In this document: positions 40,180 through 55,168 of the stretch, piece after piece
Layout of the letters: every line of letters starts with the position of its first letter
Position numbering within the stretch: position 1 is the stretch's first letter
Source of the DNA: Leptospira stimsonii
Lineage (GTDB): Bacteria; Spirochaetota; Leptospiria; Leptospirales; Leptospiraceae
Direction: 5' to 3'
Length of the DNA: 64,000 nucleotides
Assembly: GCF_003545875.1 (NCBI RefSeq)
Contig: NZ_QHCS01000002.1
Coordinates: forward strand, 310,001 to 374,000
Notes under the pieces: generated by a model
What the model was told of the DNA's origin: nothing
The model's database searches: none
Seen by the model: only the letters and a program-made list of their open reading frames with translations
Translations under genes and position numbers: made by a program

Positions 40180-40360
40180 GCATGCATTGATGGAACGAGT
40201 TTCCAAGCACCCAGTGGATGCGTGCTTTGGAGGGGGAAAAGTCCCCCTCGCTCCAGCCGCTCCGCGTCTTTCGCTACCCCCTTTCCGGGAAATTTTCCGG
40301 AAAAAAGCCCGGACCCTGTCCCTCGGAAAGAATCGGTGTAGGAGCTACAACTTTACATTG
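40180..40360. repeat. Hairpin-containing intergenic element after ftsK
   Basis: GC-rich, non-coding DNA between ftsK and the DUF1564 gene. GAGGGGG and CCCCCTC pair around a six-base loop AAAAGT at about 40231-40250. It is followed by CGCTCCAGCCGCTCCGCG and a C-rich stretch, and then by GGTGTAGGAGCTACAAC near 40331, a copy of the short interspersed palindrome. No T run follows the stem. I believe similar blocks recur between genes in leptospiral genomes, but a search is needed to show it. Confidence 0.4.
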
Positions 40361-40395
40361 ACTCTTCTCAGTAAGAGAAAGGATATAGAGGATTT

Positions 40396-40917
40396 TCAAT
40401 GGTCCGAAAAAAAGAAAGTATCTCTCGGTTCGCATTGTAAGACTCGAGAAATCCTCTTTTTTCGAAGATCGACTTGAAGAATATATCTGTAATTCTTATG
40501 AAAGGTAGGAACTCCTTTGTTCATCGTATTAACGATTGAGTCTCCGACCTTCAACTCTTCCAGATACAAAAGGTAATTGAAGAGAAAACAGCGAGAGACC
40601 CCATGAGATTGTGCGAAGATTCCCAATAAGGCCCAGCTTTCCTCGCCAATACGAACGTTGATTTTCTTCATTTTTTTCTTCCCTGGACTCAATTGGTACA
40701 AAGTTGTGGATGCCCTCTTTCCCAAACGACGTGTCGTGGAGAGATACTTTCCGTAACGTTTCAGGAGAACCGGAATTCTCTTTGGAAGAATTCTCCTTTC
40801 TCTTTGCGGATAACGAAGCAATGTATTCTCCGGAATCAACAGTGTTACGACGTTCGTCTTCTTTTGCGGTAGATGTGATTGGATCCCATGATCCCCATTG
40901 AGTTGCAATATTCCCAT
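40396..40917 (-). CDS. DUF1564 family protein
   Basis: A 173-residue full-length member of the leptospiral DUF1564 family. Readable blocks are VVTLLIPENTLL, LPKRIPVLLKRYGKYLSTTRRLGKRA, MKKINVRIGEESWALLGIFAQSHGVSRCFLFNYLLYLEEL, VGDSIVNTMNKGVPTFHKNYRYI and a C-terminal LQCEPRDTFFF. The protein is strongly basic. Function is unknown. The codons of KGVPT contain GGAGTTCCTAC, the same motif that is scattered between genes. An alternative minus-strand frame at 40529-41038 is a shadow. Confidence 0.88.
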   Translation of the reverse strand: MGILQLNGDHGIQSHLPQKKTNVVTLLIPENTLLRYPQRERRILPKRIPVLLKRYGKYLSTTRRLGKRASTTLYQLSPGKKKMKKINVRIGEESWALLGIFAQSHGVSRCFLFNYLLYLEELKVGDSIVNTMNKGVPTFHKNYRYILQVDLRKKRISRVLQCEPRDTFFFSDH

Positions 40918-41975
<1,058 letters not shown>

Positions 41976-42002
41976 CCAAAGTCCGAGAAAGGAGCGAAAA
42001 CA

Positions 42003-43112
42003 TTGAATCAGAAAAGAGTAGGACAGATTCTCCGCGAAGCGAGAGAAGAAAAAAAGTTAAGCGTAAAAGACGTAGCGAAAGAAACAAACATTTCGGTGAA
42101 ATATATCCTCGCACTCGAAACGGAGGATTATTCCCAGTTTCCCGGTGAAACTTTCACCATGGGATTCTTAAAGAACTACGGAAGTTATCTCAAACTCGAC
42201 ACAGGCCAGTTGATCAACTTGTATCGTGGTGAAAAGATCGAAGAGTCTCAAGCGCCTCTCGAAGAACTCACTCGTCCCACAACATCTTATTATTCCAAGA
42301 TCAACGTGGATAAGAATAAGATCTTTACGATCGCGGCTGTTCTTGTCATTCTGATCTGCGCGTATATCCTCATCGACGTTGCGACCGATTCTTCTTCCGG
42401 CGACGACGCAGTGGAAGAATCCGGTAAAAAACTCGACATTCCCGAAAACATCGACTTCTCTTCCAGATCGATTCCGGATAACAGAAGCGAATCTTTTATT
42501 CTTACTCCTGATAAGGGAGTGAGTTTTTCGGTAAGCAATCAACAGTGTAAACTTTTCATCGATTCCGTTGAAAAGGGCGGCGCGGTGAACACCGCAGTCC
42601 TTGCGTTCAACGTCTATCCGGAACTCACGGTTTATAAATTCCGTCTGAGCGAAGGACAGGAAAAAGTTCTCAGTTATACGATTCCCGAAATTTCAAGCTT
42701 GAGACGCAACGTAAGAATCATCGCACAAGCCGTGACGGAAAACTCAGCTAAGGTTCTTGTAACTCTCAGTGAAGAAGAACAAAAACCGGAAAGTGCGGTC
42801 GACACCACTAAGACGTTAGGCGACGTTCCGATTCAAGTGACTCTTTTCTTTAGCAAAGCCAGTTACGCTGAATTCATCATCGACGGACAGATGGGATTCC
42901 GAGGTCTTGTGCAGGCGGGTGAGAATCGAAGCCTCGAAGCAAAGGATCGTCTCGAACTCAAAGTAGGGGACGGTTCCGCTGTGGAAATGATTCAGAATGG
43001 AAAGCCGAAGATCACACTGGGTCGTCCCGGAAAACTCGTAAAGAAAATCTTCGTTAAAACGCAAAACCCTTATGATAGTACACAGTCCGTCATCAGGGAG
43101 CTGGGAGAATAG
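42003..43112 (+). CDS. RodZ-like helix-turn-helix membrane protein
   Basis: A 369-residue bitopic protein. The N-terminal HTH_25/XRE domain, VGQILREAREEKKLSVKDVAKETNIS...YILALE, is followed by FMGFLKNYGSYLKLD-type sequence (here TMGFLKNYGSYLKLD). One membrane segment IFTIAAVLVILICAYILI spans about residues 103-120, and a periplasmic DUF4115-type domain closes the protein. RodZ links MreB to the cell envelope for rod shape; this fits a helical rod. The start is TTG at 42003. rimO starts 6 bp after the stop. Confidence 0.85.
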   Translation: MNQKRVGQILREAREEKKLSVKDVAKETNISVKYILALETEDYSQFPGETFTMGFLKNYGSYLKLDTGQLINLYRGEKIEESQAPLEELTRPTTSYYSKINVDKNKIFTIAAVLVILICAYILIDVATDSSSGDDAVEESGKKLDIPENIDFSSRSIPDNRSESFILTPDKGVSFSVSNQQCKLFIDSVEKGGAVNTAVLAFNVYPELTVYKFRLSEGQEKVLSYTIPEISSLRRNVRIIAQAVTENSAKVLVTLSEEEQKPESAVDTTKTLGDVPIQVTLFFSKASYAEFIIDGQMGFRGLVQAGENRSLEAKDRLELKVGDGSAVEMIQNGKPKITLGRPGKLVKKIFVKTQNPYDSTQSVIRELGE

Positions 43113-43118
43113 AATTTC

Positions 43119-44438
43119 TTGGAAAAGAAATTCTTCATCACCACCTTAGGATGTCCGAAAAATACGGCGGACTCCATGAGTATGCATCATTCTCTTCTGG
43201 AAGAGGGATTTGTTCCCGCTACACTTCCGGAAGAATCCGATTTTCATTTTATCAATACCTGTACCTTCATCCAATCCGCGACCGAAGAAACGATACAGAC
43301 GATTCTTTCCGCGGCTCAGGTCAAAAAACAAAATCATCAAAAACTCGTCGTCGTGGGTTGTTTTGCGGAACGTTATCCGGATAATATCAGCGCCGAAATC
43401 CCGGAAGTGGATCTCTTTTTTGGAACGGGAAAATACAACCAAGCTGGAAAACTTCTCAGAGAAAAGTTCCCCGATCTTTCTCCTCCAAAATTGGAATTCA
43501 ACGAAGACATTTTGGAAAGACTCAAACTTTCTGCGGGCATCGAAAACTATTCCAAACCGTACGCGTATGTAAAAGTTTCAGACGGTTGCAATCGAGGATG
43601 TTCTTTTTGTATCATTCCTTCCTTTCGCGGGAAATTTAAAGAATCACCTGTAGAAGATATCGTTCGCGACGCGAACCGCGCGATTCGTGCGGGAGCAAAA
43701 GAGATCTGTCTCGTTTCCCAAGACACGGTCTATTACGGAAGAGATTCCGAAGTTCTTCTGGATATGGTCCGGAAGGTTTCCGAAATCGAATCCCTTAAAA
43801 TTCTAAGATTGTTGTATTTGTATCCGGATAAAAAAACGGAAAAACTCATTCGTCTGATGGGTCAAACCCCGAAGATCGCGCCTTATCTGGAATCTCCTCT
43901 GCAACACGTATCTTCTAAAATCCTAAAAAGCATGAACCGAGCCGGTGAGAGTTCCTACTTCAAAGATCTTTTTTCTCTTGCGAGAGAAGTCAAACCGGGT
44001 CTGGAGATCCGCACTTCGTTTATCATCGGTTATCCGGGAGAAGAACCGGATGACGTGGATCAGGTCCTGAAATTTATAGAAGAGACAAGACCCGAAAAGG
44101 TGAACTTATTTTCTTATTCTCCGCAAGAAGGAACCAAAGGCGCCGAGGTCAAACAGACCGTATCAGAAAAAGAAAAATCGAAACGAATCAATCTGATCCG
44201 AGACGCGCACCTCGCGATCTTGGAAGAGATCCACGAATCAAGAATCGGTCAGACCTACGACGCGATCGTCGACAATATCGAAGACGGTCAAGCGGTGGTA
44301 AGAAGACTTCAAGACGCTCCGGAAATGGACGAGGTCGTTTATGTGGACGATCCTTCTCTGATTCCGGGAACTCTTGGAAAAGTTAGGATCGATTCTTTTT
44401 ACGAATATGACATGAACGGAACCTGGGTTTTTGAATGA
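43119..44438 (+). CDS. rimO: Ribosomal protein S12 methylthiotransferase RimO
   Basis: A 439-residue radical-SAM enzyme that adds a methylthio group to Asp89 of S12. UPF0004 domain: TLGCPKNTADS, INTCTFI and VVGCFAERY supply the three Cys of the auxiliary cluster. The radical-SAM CNRGCSFC has Cys at residues 157, 161 and 164. IRTSFIIGYPGEE and a C-terminal TRAM domain (RIGQTYDAIVDNIEDGQAVVRR) follow. FTTLGCPKN plus short length points to RimO and not MiaB. The start is TTG. It overlaps pgsA by four bases (ATGA). Confidence 0.95.
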   Translation: MEKKFFITTLGCPKNTADSMSMHHSLLEEGFVPATLPEESDFHFINTCTFIQSATEETIQTILSAAQVKKQNHQKLVVVGCFAERYPDNISAEIPEVDLFFGTGKYNQAGKLLREKFPDLSPPKLEFNEDILERLKLSAGIENYSKPYAYVKVSDGCNRGCSFCIIPSFRGKFKESPVEDIVRDANRAIRAGAKEICLVSQDTVYYGRDSEVLLDMVRKVSEIESLKILRLLYLYPDKKTEKLIRLMGQTPKIAPYLESPLQHVSSKILKSMNRAGESSYFKDLFSLAREVKPGLEIRTSFIIGYPGEEPDDVDQVLKFIEETRPEKVNLFSYSPQEGTKGAEVKQTVSEKEKSKRINLIRDAHLAILEEIHESRIGQTYDAIVDNIEDGQAVVRRLQDAPEMDEVVYVDDPSLIPGTLGKVRIDSFYEYDMNGTWVFE

Positions 44439-45181
44439 ACAAAGTTATTTTCAATATTCCTAATATACTTACGATGCTCCGCGTAGCCGCGGTTCCTTTT
44501 TTTGTCTGGTTTTTATTCCAGAAAGAATTGGAATATCATATAGCCGCGCTGATTCTTTTTGTCGTCGCGTCTCTGACCGATCTCATCGACGGTTATCTCG
44601 CCCGCAAATGGAACCAGGAAACCGAGTTCGGTAAATTTTTGGATCCTCTTGCGGATAAGATCATCGTGACAGGATGTTTTGTTACCTTTATTTTTTTGCA
44701 GGAACAGATCGAATTTTGGATGGTCTGTCTGATCATTGGAAGAGACATGCTCATCACTTGTCTTCGTTACCTTGCGATTCGTCAGGGACAATCGATCCGA
44801 ACTACGATGCTCGGCAAAGTGAAGACCGTATTTCAGATGGGAGCCATCGTTCTCATCCTTGTCTTCTTTATTCTCGTATCGAGTAAGAAAAGAATTCTGA
44901 TCAACGAGGCGTATGCTTCCGGAAAGGCTTCCGGTCTCACCGTCTTCGAGATCGCAACCGGGAATGCGATTTACTTTTTTCAAAACCTAAACAAGAACAC
45001 AACCTTGGGAGATATCATCTTCGGTCTCGGAGCCTTCGTTCCTTATTGGGGAATGCTGATCACGACGGCGATCACTGTATTCTCGGGGCTTCGTTATATG
45101 GTATCCAACAGCCAAGTTCTTTATCCCTCCAATATCAAAAGGATGTTTCAGAAACGTGGAACCAAGAACAGCCATTCTTAA
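44435..45181 (+). CDS. pgsA: CDP-diacylglycerol-glycerol-3-phosphate 3-phosphatidyltransferase
   Basis: A 248-residue integral membrane enzyme making phosphatidylglycerol phosphate. The CDP-alcohol phosphotransferase motif is complete: DLIDGYLARKWNQETEFGKFLDPLADK (DG..AR........G...D...D, in two blocks). It has about five membrane segments. It is longer than the usual ~180-200 residues because of a loop before the last membrane segments (about residues 150-190). It overlaps rimO by four bases and trpD by 26. Confidence 0.92.
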   Translation: MNKVIFNIPNILTMLRVAAVPFFVWFLFQKELEYHIAALILFVVASLTDLIDGYLARKWNQETEFGKFLDPLADKIIVTGCFVTFIFLQEQIEFWMVCLIIGRDMLITCLRYLAIRQGQSIRTTMLGKVKTVFQMGAIVLILVFFILVSSKKRILINEAYASGKASGLTVFEIATGNAIYFFQNLNKNTTLGDIIFGLGAFVPYWGMLITTAITVFSGLRYMVSNSQVLYPSNIKRMFQKRGTKNSHS

Positions 45182-46166
45182 ACTGATCGATCGAAAACAT
45201 CTCACTTCGGAAGAAGCGGAGACGTTTCTAAATCACGTCATGAAAGGAGAAGTTTCCGAAATTCTTCTTTCCGCATTTTTAACCGCGATGAGAGCCAACG
45301 GAGAGTCGGTCGAGGAAGTTCTCGGATGCACCTTAGCGCTTCGCAAAAACGCGCTTCGACCCAAGACCGTATTTCCCTTCGACCTTTTGGACACTTGTGG
45401 AACCGGAGGAGACGGGCAGGGGACGATCAATATCAGCACTCTTTCCGCGATCACTCTTGCTTCTTTAGGAATCAAGGTCGCCAAACACGGAAACCGATCG
45501 GTTTCCTCACATACTGGATCGAGCGATATTCTTACGAGGCTCGGTTACAAAACCGAAAAGACCCAAGAAGAAGTGGAACAACATCTGGTTTCCCAAGGCT
45601 TCACCTTTCTTTTTGCTCCGATGTGGCATCCTTCTATGAAATACGCCGGACCGGTTCGTAAAGAATTGGGTTTTCGAACGGTCTTCAATATGATCGGTCC
45701 ACTTTCCAATCCGTTTTCTCCCCAGTATCAGATCATCGGGGTTTACGAACCGGAACTCATGGAACTCTTTATCAAGGTCTTGCAAGCCCTCGGTTTGAAA
45801 CGGGCGATGGTTTGCCATTCCCGTGACGGTTTGGATGAGTTTTCAATTTTTTCGATCACCGATTATTCTTTTCTGGAGAATGGGGTGATCAGTCGTCATT
45901 CTTTTGATCCTTCTCTTCTAAAACTGCCGATACTAAAAAAAGAAGAAGTGTATGCTTCTTCTTCCGATCACGCGGAAACTTTGGCGAGAAGAGTTTTGCA
46001 AGGAGAAGCGATCGCGGGATCACATGCGGTTGCTTTGAATGCAGGAGCAGGACTTTTTGTGATGGGAAAAGCTCCGAGCATCGAAGAAGGATACAAAAAT
46101 GCCCTGGAAGCGATTCTTTCCGGAAAAACAAAGAAGTATTTCGAAGATTTAATTTCCAAAGGGTAA
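45156..46166 (+). CDS. trpD: Anthranilate phosphoribosyltransferase
   Basis: A 336-residue enzyme that joins anthranilate and PRPP in tryptophan synthesis. PRPP-binding DTCGTGGDGQGTINIST, KHGNRSVSSHTGSSDIL and FLFAPMWHPSMK are all canonical. The GTG at 45156 is inside the 3' end of pgsA, giving a 26-bp overlap. No later start keeps the first helix. Sitting between pgsA and yajC it is separated from other trp genes, so its regulation by tryptophan through this operon is doubtful. Confidence 0.95.
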   Translation: MEPRTAILKLIDRKHLTSEEAETFLNHVMKGEVSEILLSAFLTAMRANGESVEEVLGCTLALRKNALRPKTVFPFDLLDTCGTGGDGQGTINISTLSAITLASLGIKVAKHGNRSVSSHTGSSDILTRLGYKTEKTQEEVEQHLVSQGFTFLFAPMWHPSMKYAGPVRKELGFRTVFNMIGPLSNPFSPQYQIIGVYEPELMELFIKVLQALGLKRAMVCHSRDGLDEFSIFSITDYSFLENGVISRHSFDPSLLKLPILKKEEVYASSSDHAETLARRVLQGEAIAGSHAVALNAGAGLFVMGKAPSIEEGYKNALEAILSGKTKKYFEDLISKG

Positions 46167-46219
46167 ACGAGAAAAATACTGGTTAGAATCCTCTATCCAA
46201 TCTAAACAGGGAATTAGAA

Positions 46220-46545
46220 ATGACTTTGAATTCAATGATACTACTTCAATTGGCACAAGCCGCCGGCGACGGAGACAAGTCACCTTTCTCTACGTTGCTC
46301 TTGATTCCGATCATGCTCGTGATCATGTATTTTCTCGTGATTCGTCCACAAAGAAGCGAAGAGAAAAAACGCAAAGAGATGATCGAAAGCCTCAAAAAAG
46401 GCGACGAGGTTATTACGTCTTCCGGGATTCACGGCAAAGTTGTGGAAATCAAAGACAACAACGAAGTCGTCGTCTTAAACATCGCGAAAGATACGAACGT
46501 TTCCTTTACTGCGAGTACAGTTCTTAAAAAGAAACAAGCGGACAA

Positions 46546-46549
<4 letters not shown>
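46220..46549 (+). CDS. yajC: Sec translocon accessory subunit YajC
   Basis: A 109-residue protein with a single membrane segment (LLLIPIMLVIMYFLVI), then RPQRSEEKKRKEMIESLKKGDEVITSSGIHGKVVEIKDN, the YajC signature (RPQ.K...E...L...GD.V.T.GGI.G). It is an accessory subunit of the SecDF complex. Its last four bases overlap the next gene. Confidence 0.95.
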
Positions 46550-47309
<760 letters not shown>

Positions 47310-47314
47310 CCCCT

Positions 47315-49243
<1,929 letters not shown>

Positions 49244-49245
49244 GA

Positions 49246-50183
<938 letters not shown>

Positions 50184-50184
<1 letters not shown>

Positions 50185-51470
50185 TGTCTCTCCTCCCGGA
50201 ATCGTTTCGGGAGGAATTGCGTAAACTTGCCTTTCTTTCCACGGGTGAAAGTTCTCCGAACCCACCCGTTTCTTGTCTCATCACAAACGTCGAAAATACT
50301 AAGATATTCGCACAAGGAAGAACCTCTCCGACTGGCGGACCGCACGCTGAAAGAAACGCATATTCTGAATTTCTAAAGAACGGATATTCCGATACGCCGC
50401 ATAACGTTTGGGTGACGCTCGAACCTTGTAGTCATCACGGAAAAACTCCTCCCTGCCTCGATTTAATCTTAGAATACAAACCGAAGACTGTTTATTACGG
50501 GTGGAAAGATCCGAATCCTTTGGTCAAAGCCGAAAACGGATTGGAAGAATGCCGAAGACAAGGGATCCGGGTCGTACAAGATCCGGACATGCAAAGAATC
50601 GCGGAAGAAAGTCTTTTTGGATTTTCGTCCCGAATCGAAACACAAAATCCTTCGATAATAATCAAGACCGCGGTTTCAAAAGAGGGATTCTTCGCATCCA
50701 AAGATAAAAGTAGAACTCAACTTTCCGGAAAACAATCCTCTTATTACACTTCGTTGCTCAGAGCCAAATGCGACGCCGTGTTGGTCGGACCGGGGACATT
50801 GTTTCACGACAATCCGGGACTGGATTTCCGATTTTCAAAACTGGGATCTACCGAATCGAAGAAAAATCTTACGAAAGAATTTCCGAAAACCGAAGGAATT
50901 CTTCCGGAAGACGTTGCGGAGAATCGGGCCGGAGCTTCTGCTCTGATTCGGAACGTTTTGAAATACGGAATCGACACCGACATCCAAAGGATTCATAGCG
51001 TTTTCGAAAACGCGTATCAACCATATCGTGTCTTTATTATATTCGAAGAAAAGAATATAACGGAAGAATTTTTGGAAAAGCAAAAACGAATCAATCAAAG
51101 ACTCGGCTCTCGAAAGTGTGTTTTTTTCATCAAAAAAGATTCACGGATAGGACTGGATACAAGAGAAGAATTGAGATCTCTTTCCGAAAGCGAATTATTT
51201 TCGGTTGATTCTAACTTTCTTGCCGAGGAAGTTTTGAAAATTCTCGCGCAGATCGGAGTCAATCTCCTGCTCGTCGAAGGCGGAAATTTGATTTACGAAA
51301 AATTTCAGTCTAAGATGAAAACGAACGATGCAATTTTAAAAATACAAACAACAGTTTCTATTCCGGATGGAATCAAACCGAAGATCAATACGGAAGGTTC
51401 GACGTTGCTCTGGAAGGCGAAGTTGGAAGAAGATCTCTGGGAGGTGCACAGATGTTTACAGGACTTGTAG
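50184..51470 (+). CDS. ribD: Riboflavin biosynthesis deaminase/reductase RibD
   Basis: A 428-residue bifunctional enzyme for the second and third steps of riboflavin synthesis. Deaminase zinc ligands are in GGPHAERNAYSEF (His at about 54, with Glu) and EPCSHHGKTPPC (Cys at about 82 and 91). The reductase half begins near IIIKTAVSKEGFFA and ends ILLVEGG-type (LLLVEGGNLIYEKF). It is longer than the usual ~360-370 residues because of about 50 extra residues between NPGLDFR and QPYRVFII (about 215-275). It is coupled to secF by TGATG and overlaps ribE by 19 bases. Confidence 0.92.
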
Positions 51471-52054
51471 AAACGACCGGTAGAATTTTAGAAATCAAAG
51501 ATACGGTGGACGGGAAGGATTTTCTCGTGGAGACGACTTGGGTCCAACCGGATCTAAAAATAGGAGATTCCATTTCCGTGAATGGTTGTTGTCAGACCGT
51601 AACCGAGTTTATGGATCAAGGAAGTCGCTTTCGATTCTACTCCAGTTTCAAGACTCTTGAGCTCACGAACTTCGGAAATCTAAAGATCGGAGAGGAGGTC
51701 AACCTGGAACGGAGCGCATTGCCGACGACTCGTTTGGGTGGGCATCTTGTGAGCGGACATATCGATGGGACCGGAACCATTCTTAAAAAAGAGGAAAGGG
51801 AAGGAGGAACCGTGGTAAGCTATTCGGTGAAAAACGATTCTTCCTTTTCTAGATACATCGCTCCTCGAGGAAGTATCACCGTGGACGGAATTTCTCTCAC
51901 CGTCGTGGATTCTAGACCGGAAGAATTCGATCTCGTCTTGATCCCGGAGACTCTCAAAAAGACCAACGCGAAATCTTGGAAACCGGGGACGATTCTCAAT
52001 TTAGAAATCGATCTCGTGGCGCGCTACTTAGAACAACTCCTAAAATATAAATAG
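51452..52054 (+). CDS. ribE: Riboflavin synthase alpha chain
   Basis: A 200-residue trimeric lumazine-fold enzyme that dismutates two 6,7-dimethyl-8-ribityllumazines into riboflavin. The two duplicated barrels are visible: MFTGLVETTGRI...GDSISVNGCCQTV in the first, and HLVSGHIDGTGTI...YIAPRGSITVDGISLTVV in the second. The start is inside ribD. A weak hairpin AATAGTT/AACTATT overlaps the stop codon but has no T run. Lumazine synthase (ribH) is not in the window. Confidence 0.95.
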   Translation: MFTGLVETTGRILEIKDTVDGKDFLVETTWVQPDLKIGDSISVNGCCQTVTEFMDQGSRFRFYSSFKTLELTNFGNLKIGEEVNLERSALPTTRLGGHLVSGHIDGTGTILKKEEREGGTVVSYSVKNDSSFSRYIAPRGSITVDGISLTVVDSRPEEFDLVLIPETLKKTNAKSWKPGTILNLEIDLVARYLEQLLKYK

Positions 52055-52157
52055 TTTAAAATTCGAACTATTTGGGCGGAAACTTGGATTTGATTCCAAA
52101 GATTTAAGTTTCTGTAGCCAAATTTCAGTCCAATAGGAGAGATGGTAACTAAGAGCT

Positions 52158-53363
<1,206 letters not shown>

Positions 53364-53400
53364 GAATTTTTACGGCGCTGTTTTCGATTCTTCGTTTGTA

Positions 53401-53436
53401 AAAAAACCTTCGTAGGAGATCCTACGAAGGTTTTTT
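53401..53436. terminator. Strong bidirectional intrinsic terminator after ribBA
   Basis: A perfect 17-bp inverted repeat with a two-base loop. The left arm starts AAAAAACCTTCGTAGGA at 53401, and the right arm ends in TTTTTT at 53436. The run of A on one side and T on the other lets it work on both strands: it ends the sec-rib transcript and protects it from the IS on the other side. Confidence 0.92.
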
Positions 53437-53597
53437 AGGTTCGGATGGGAGTTCCCACAGGACGGCAGAAGTGAATTCTTCTTGTCGTAGTTCCGACGGA
53501 TTCTCGCATAAGAATTGTTCTTGCGAAGATTCTGTTTTTCTGATAGAGGAAATTCTCCCGAGTTTTCCCACCGCCCACCCCTCCACCCGAAATTTTG

Positions 53598-54847
53598 TAC
53601 ATCCTGGGACATAGGTAACACTTTAGATCAGAGACATGGGTTACACTTTTAAAGTCCTTGTTACTTTCTTCGTGTGTTCGTTGAAGTAACCGATTGTTAC
53701 AAAGCTGAAGAAAATCTTCCAGATACCATCCTCGATGGGCTCGAATCCGATTCTTTCCCCGGCTAAACTCTTAGTAGTAAAGTATCTCTGATTTTTCCAG
53801 TAAAAACAACCTTCGTCCACCTTACGAATCTCAAAATGATCCGGATAAGTGATCTCGGAAATTCGATTTGGAAAAGATCTCTGAGAGTAATTGTAAACTT
53901 GAGAAGGAGTCTTTTGACCCAAGGCCTCGTGAGGTCGTTCTCCGTTGTATTCAGCTCGAAAGCGATCGAAGGTCTTTTGTTGTTGTCTCATAGAAGAACG
54001 GATCGGATAAACGGCTTCGGCTTTGAGAGTTCTGTGCATTCTCTCATGCCTTCCGTTCTCTTGCGGTTTTCCCGGACGAATCCTCTCCGGAAAGATTCCT
54101 AACTTGATCCACCAAGTGGAGAGCAAGGAAAGTCCTGAACCCGCGGCAAAAGGAATTCCATTGTCCGTTCTGATCGCATTCGGGAGACCGTATTCTCGAA
54201 AGCATCTTTCGAATTCTCTCTTCGTCTCATATGTTCTTGTTCCAGAGAGCCCTTTACAGCAGAGTAAGAATCTACTAAATCCATCCGAGATCGTAAGAGG
54301 ATAACAGCGGATTCCATCCTTCAATTTAAAATCTCCTTTGAAGTCCGCGCACCAGACTGCGTTCGGATGATCATATCCTCGAAAAGGTTCCGAAGGAAGA
54401 ATCATTCCTCGTTTCCTCTTTCTCGGTTTTACAAATCCTCTTTTTTGGAGAATGTTTCCGATCGTGCTCGCAGAAGGCCAGAGGATTTCTGGATTACTTC
54501 CTTCTAAGATCACCAGTAACTTCTTTGGACCCCAAGTCGGATGTCTCTTTCGAAGTGCGAGGATCATTCTTTCCTCCGCAAAACTGACTCGATTCGGATT
54601 CGAATGTGGAGTTCTGCTCTTTTCCAAAAGTCCGTTCGGACCTTCTTTTCGATATCGATCCAACCATTTGTAGCCTGTCTTTCGGCTGATTCCAAATGTC
54701 TCGCAGAGCGAAGTCATCGATACATTTCCATCGCAGACCGCCGCTATGAATTTTACTCTCTCGTCCATGGGTGACACCTCTTTCCAGGGCAAAGGCTTTT
54801 TCCTCCTTTGCCATCATTTTGTGTGTTACCTATGTCCTCGGTTTGTA
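53598..54847 (-). mobile_element. IS481-family insertion sequence
   Basis: A ~1.25-kb element with one transposase gene. Inner terminal repeats GGACATAGGTAACAC are exact inverted copies at 53607-53621 and 54823-54837. The left end has a second, 25-bp-shifted copy (GACATGGGTTACAC from 53633). The right end has only one copy. Outer limits were placed at TACATCC (53598) and TACAAACC (complement of 54840-54847) by comparison with the remnant at 17.1 kb. No clear target duplication is seen. Confidence 0.88.
53641..54768 (-). CDS. IS481-family transposase
   Basis: A 375-residue DDE transposase with an N-terminal helix-turn-helix (CDGNVSMTSLCETFGISRKTGYKWLDRY) and an rve-type catalytic core. The catalytic residues are in VWCADFKGDF (Asp), RTDNGIPFA (Asp) and GKPQENGRHERMHRTLK (Glu), all intact. 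The ATG at 54766-54768 was chosen because GAGGTG lies seven bases upstream and family members start MDERV-like. An ATG eight codons earlier lacks a site. The frame is undamaged, so the protein is probably functional. Whether the element can still move depends on its shortened right end. Confidence 0.92.
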   Translation of the reverse strand: MDERVKFIAAVCDGNVSMTSLCETFGISRKTGYKWLDRYRKEGPNGLLEKSRTPHSNPNRVSFAEERMILALRKRHPTWGPKKLLVILEGSNPEILWPSASTIGNILQKRGFVKPRKRKRGMILPSEPFRGYDHPNAVWCADFKGDFKLKDGIRCYPLTISDGFSRFLLCCKGLSGTRTYETKREFERCFREYGLPNAIRTDNGIPFAAGSGLSLLSTWWIKLGIFPERIRPGKPQENGRHERMHRTLKAEAVYPIRSSMRQQQKTFDRFRAEYNGERPHEALGQKTPSQVYNYSQRSFPNRISEITYPDHFEIRKVDEGCFYWKNQRYFTTKSLAGERIGFEPIEDGIWKIFFSFVTIGYFNEHTKKVTRTLKV

Positions 54848-54935
54848 TCTCAGGGTGGGGCGCACGACTTCAGAGAGGACTTTGTCGTAGCTCCGACGGA
54901 AAAAAACCCGCTCGCTTTACTCTAAAAATATATTC

Positions 54936-55100
54936 TTACTTTCCAAACTTCTTCTTTAAAGTCTGGAACAGGACCCCTCCGTAATAGACAAGAACACTCG
55001 CGATGATCGCAAAAGGAAGAATCCACAACAAATAATAACTGAGTTGTAAAAAGGCATTTAAGATTTCGACGAAGGCGTTTTGTATTCGGACATTGAAGTC
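54936..55100 (-). pseudogene. Fragment of a DUF4349 gene (C-terminal end)
   Basis: About 55 codons ending at TAA (54936-54938) encode VRIQNAFVEILNAFLQLSYY-LLWILPFAIIASVLVYYGGVLFQTLKKKFGK. This matches the last membrane segment and tail of the lipoprotein at 55929-56855 (NALVGILNAFLQLSYYLLWW...LVYFGGIVYQKF). Upstream of about 55100 the similarity ends and no start exists. It is the tail of a second DUF4349 paralogue whose body has been lost, between the IS and the ankyrin gene. Confidence 0.8.
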
Positions 55101-55135
55101 CCTTTTTGAGCACTGGGTCTTAAGATAGAATCAAT

Positions 55136-55168
55136 AAAAGTCCCTTTTCTACAAAGGGACTTTTATTT
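55136..55168. terminator. Bidirectional intrinsic terminator
   Basis: AAAAGTCCCTTT (55136-55147) pairs with AAAGGGACTTTT (55153-55164) around the loop TCTAC. It is followed by T-rich sequence on the plus strand and preceded by A-rich sequence. The left arm AAGTCCCTTTT has a near copy at about 55096, inside the adjacent gene fragment. It insulates the ankyrin gene from the IS side. Confidence 0.75.

Noticed and set aside
52055..52157. FMN riboswitch before ribBA
   Set aside because: The 103-bp gap has only a weak AATAGTT/AACTATT stem and none of the conserved RFN-element sequence.
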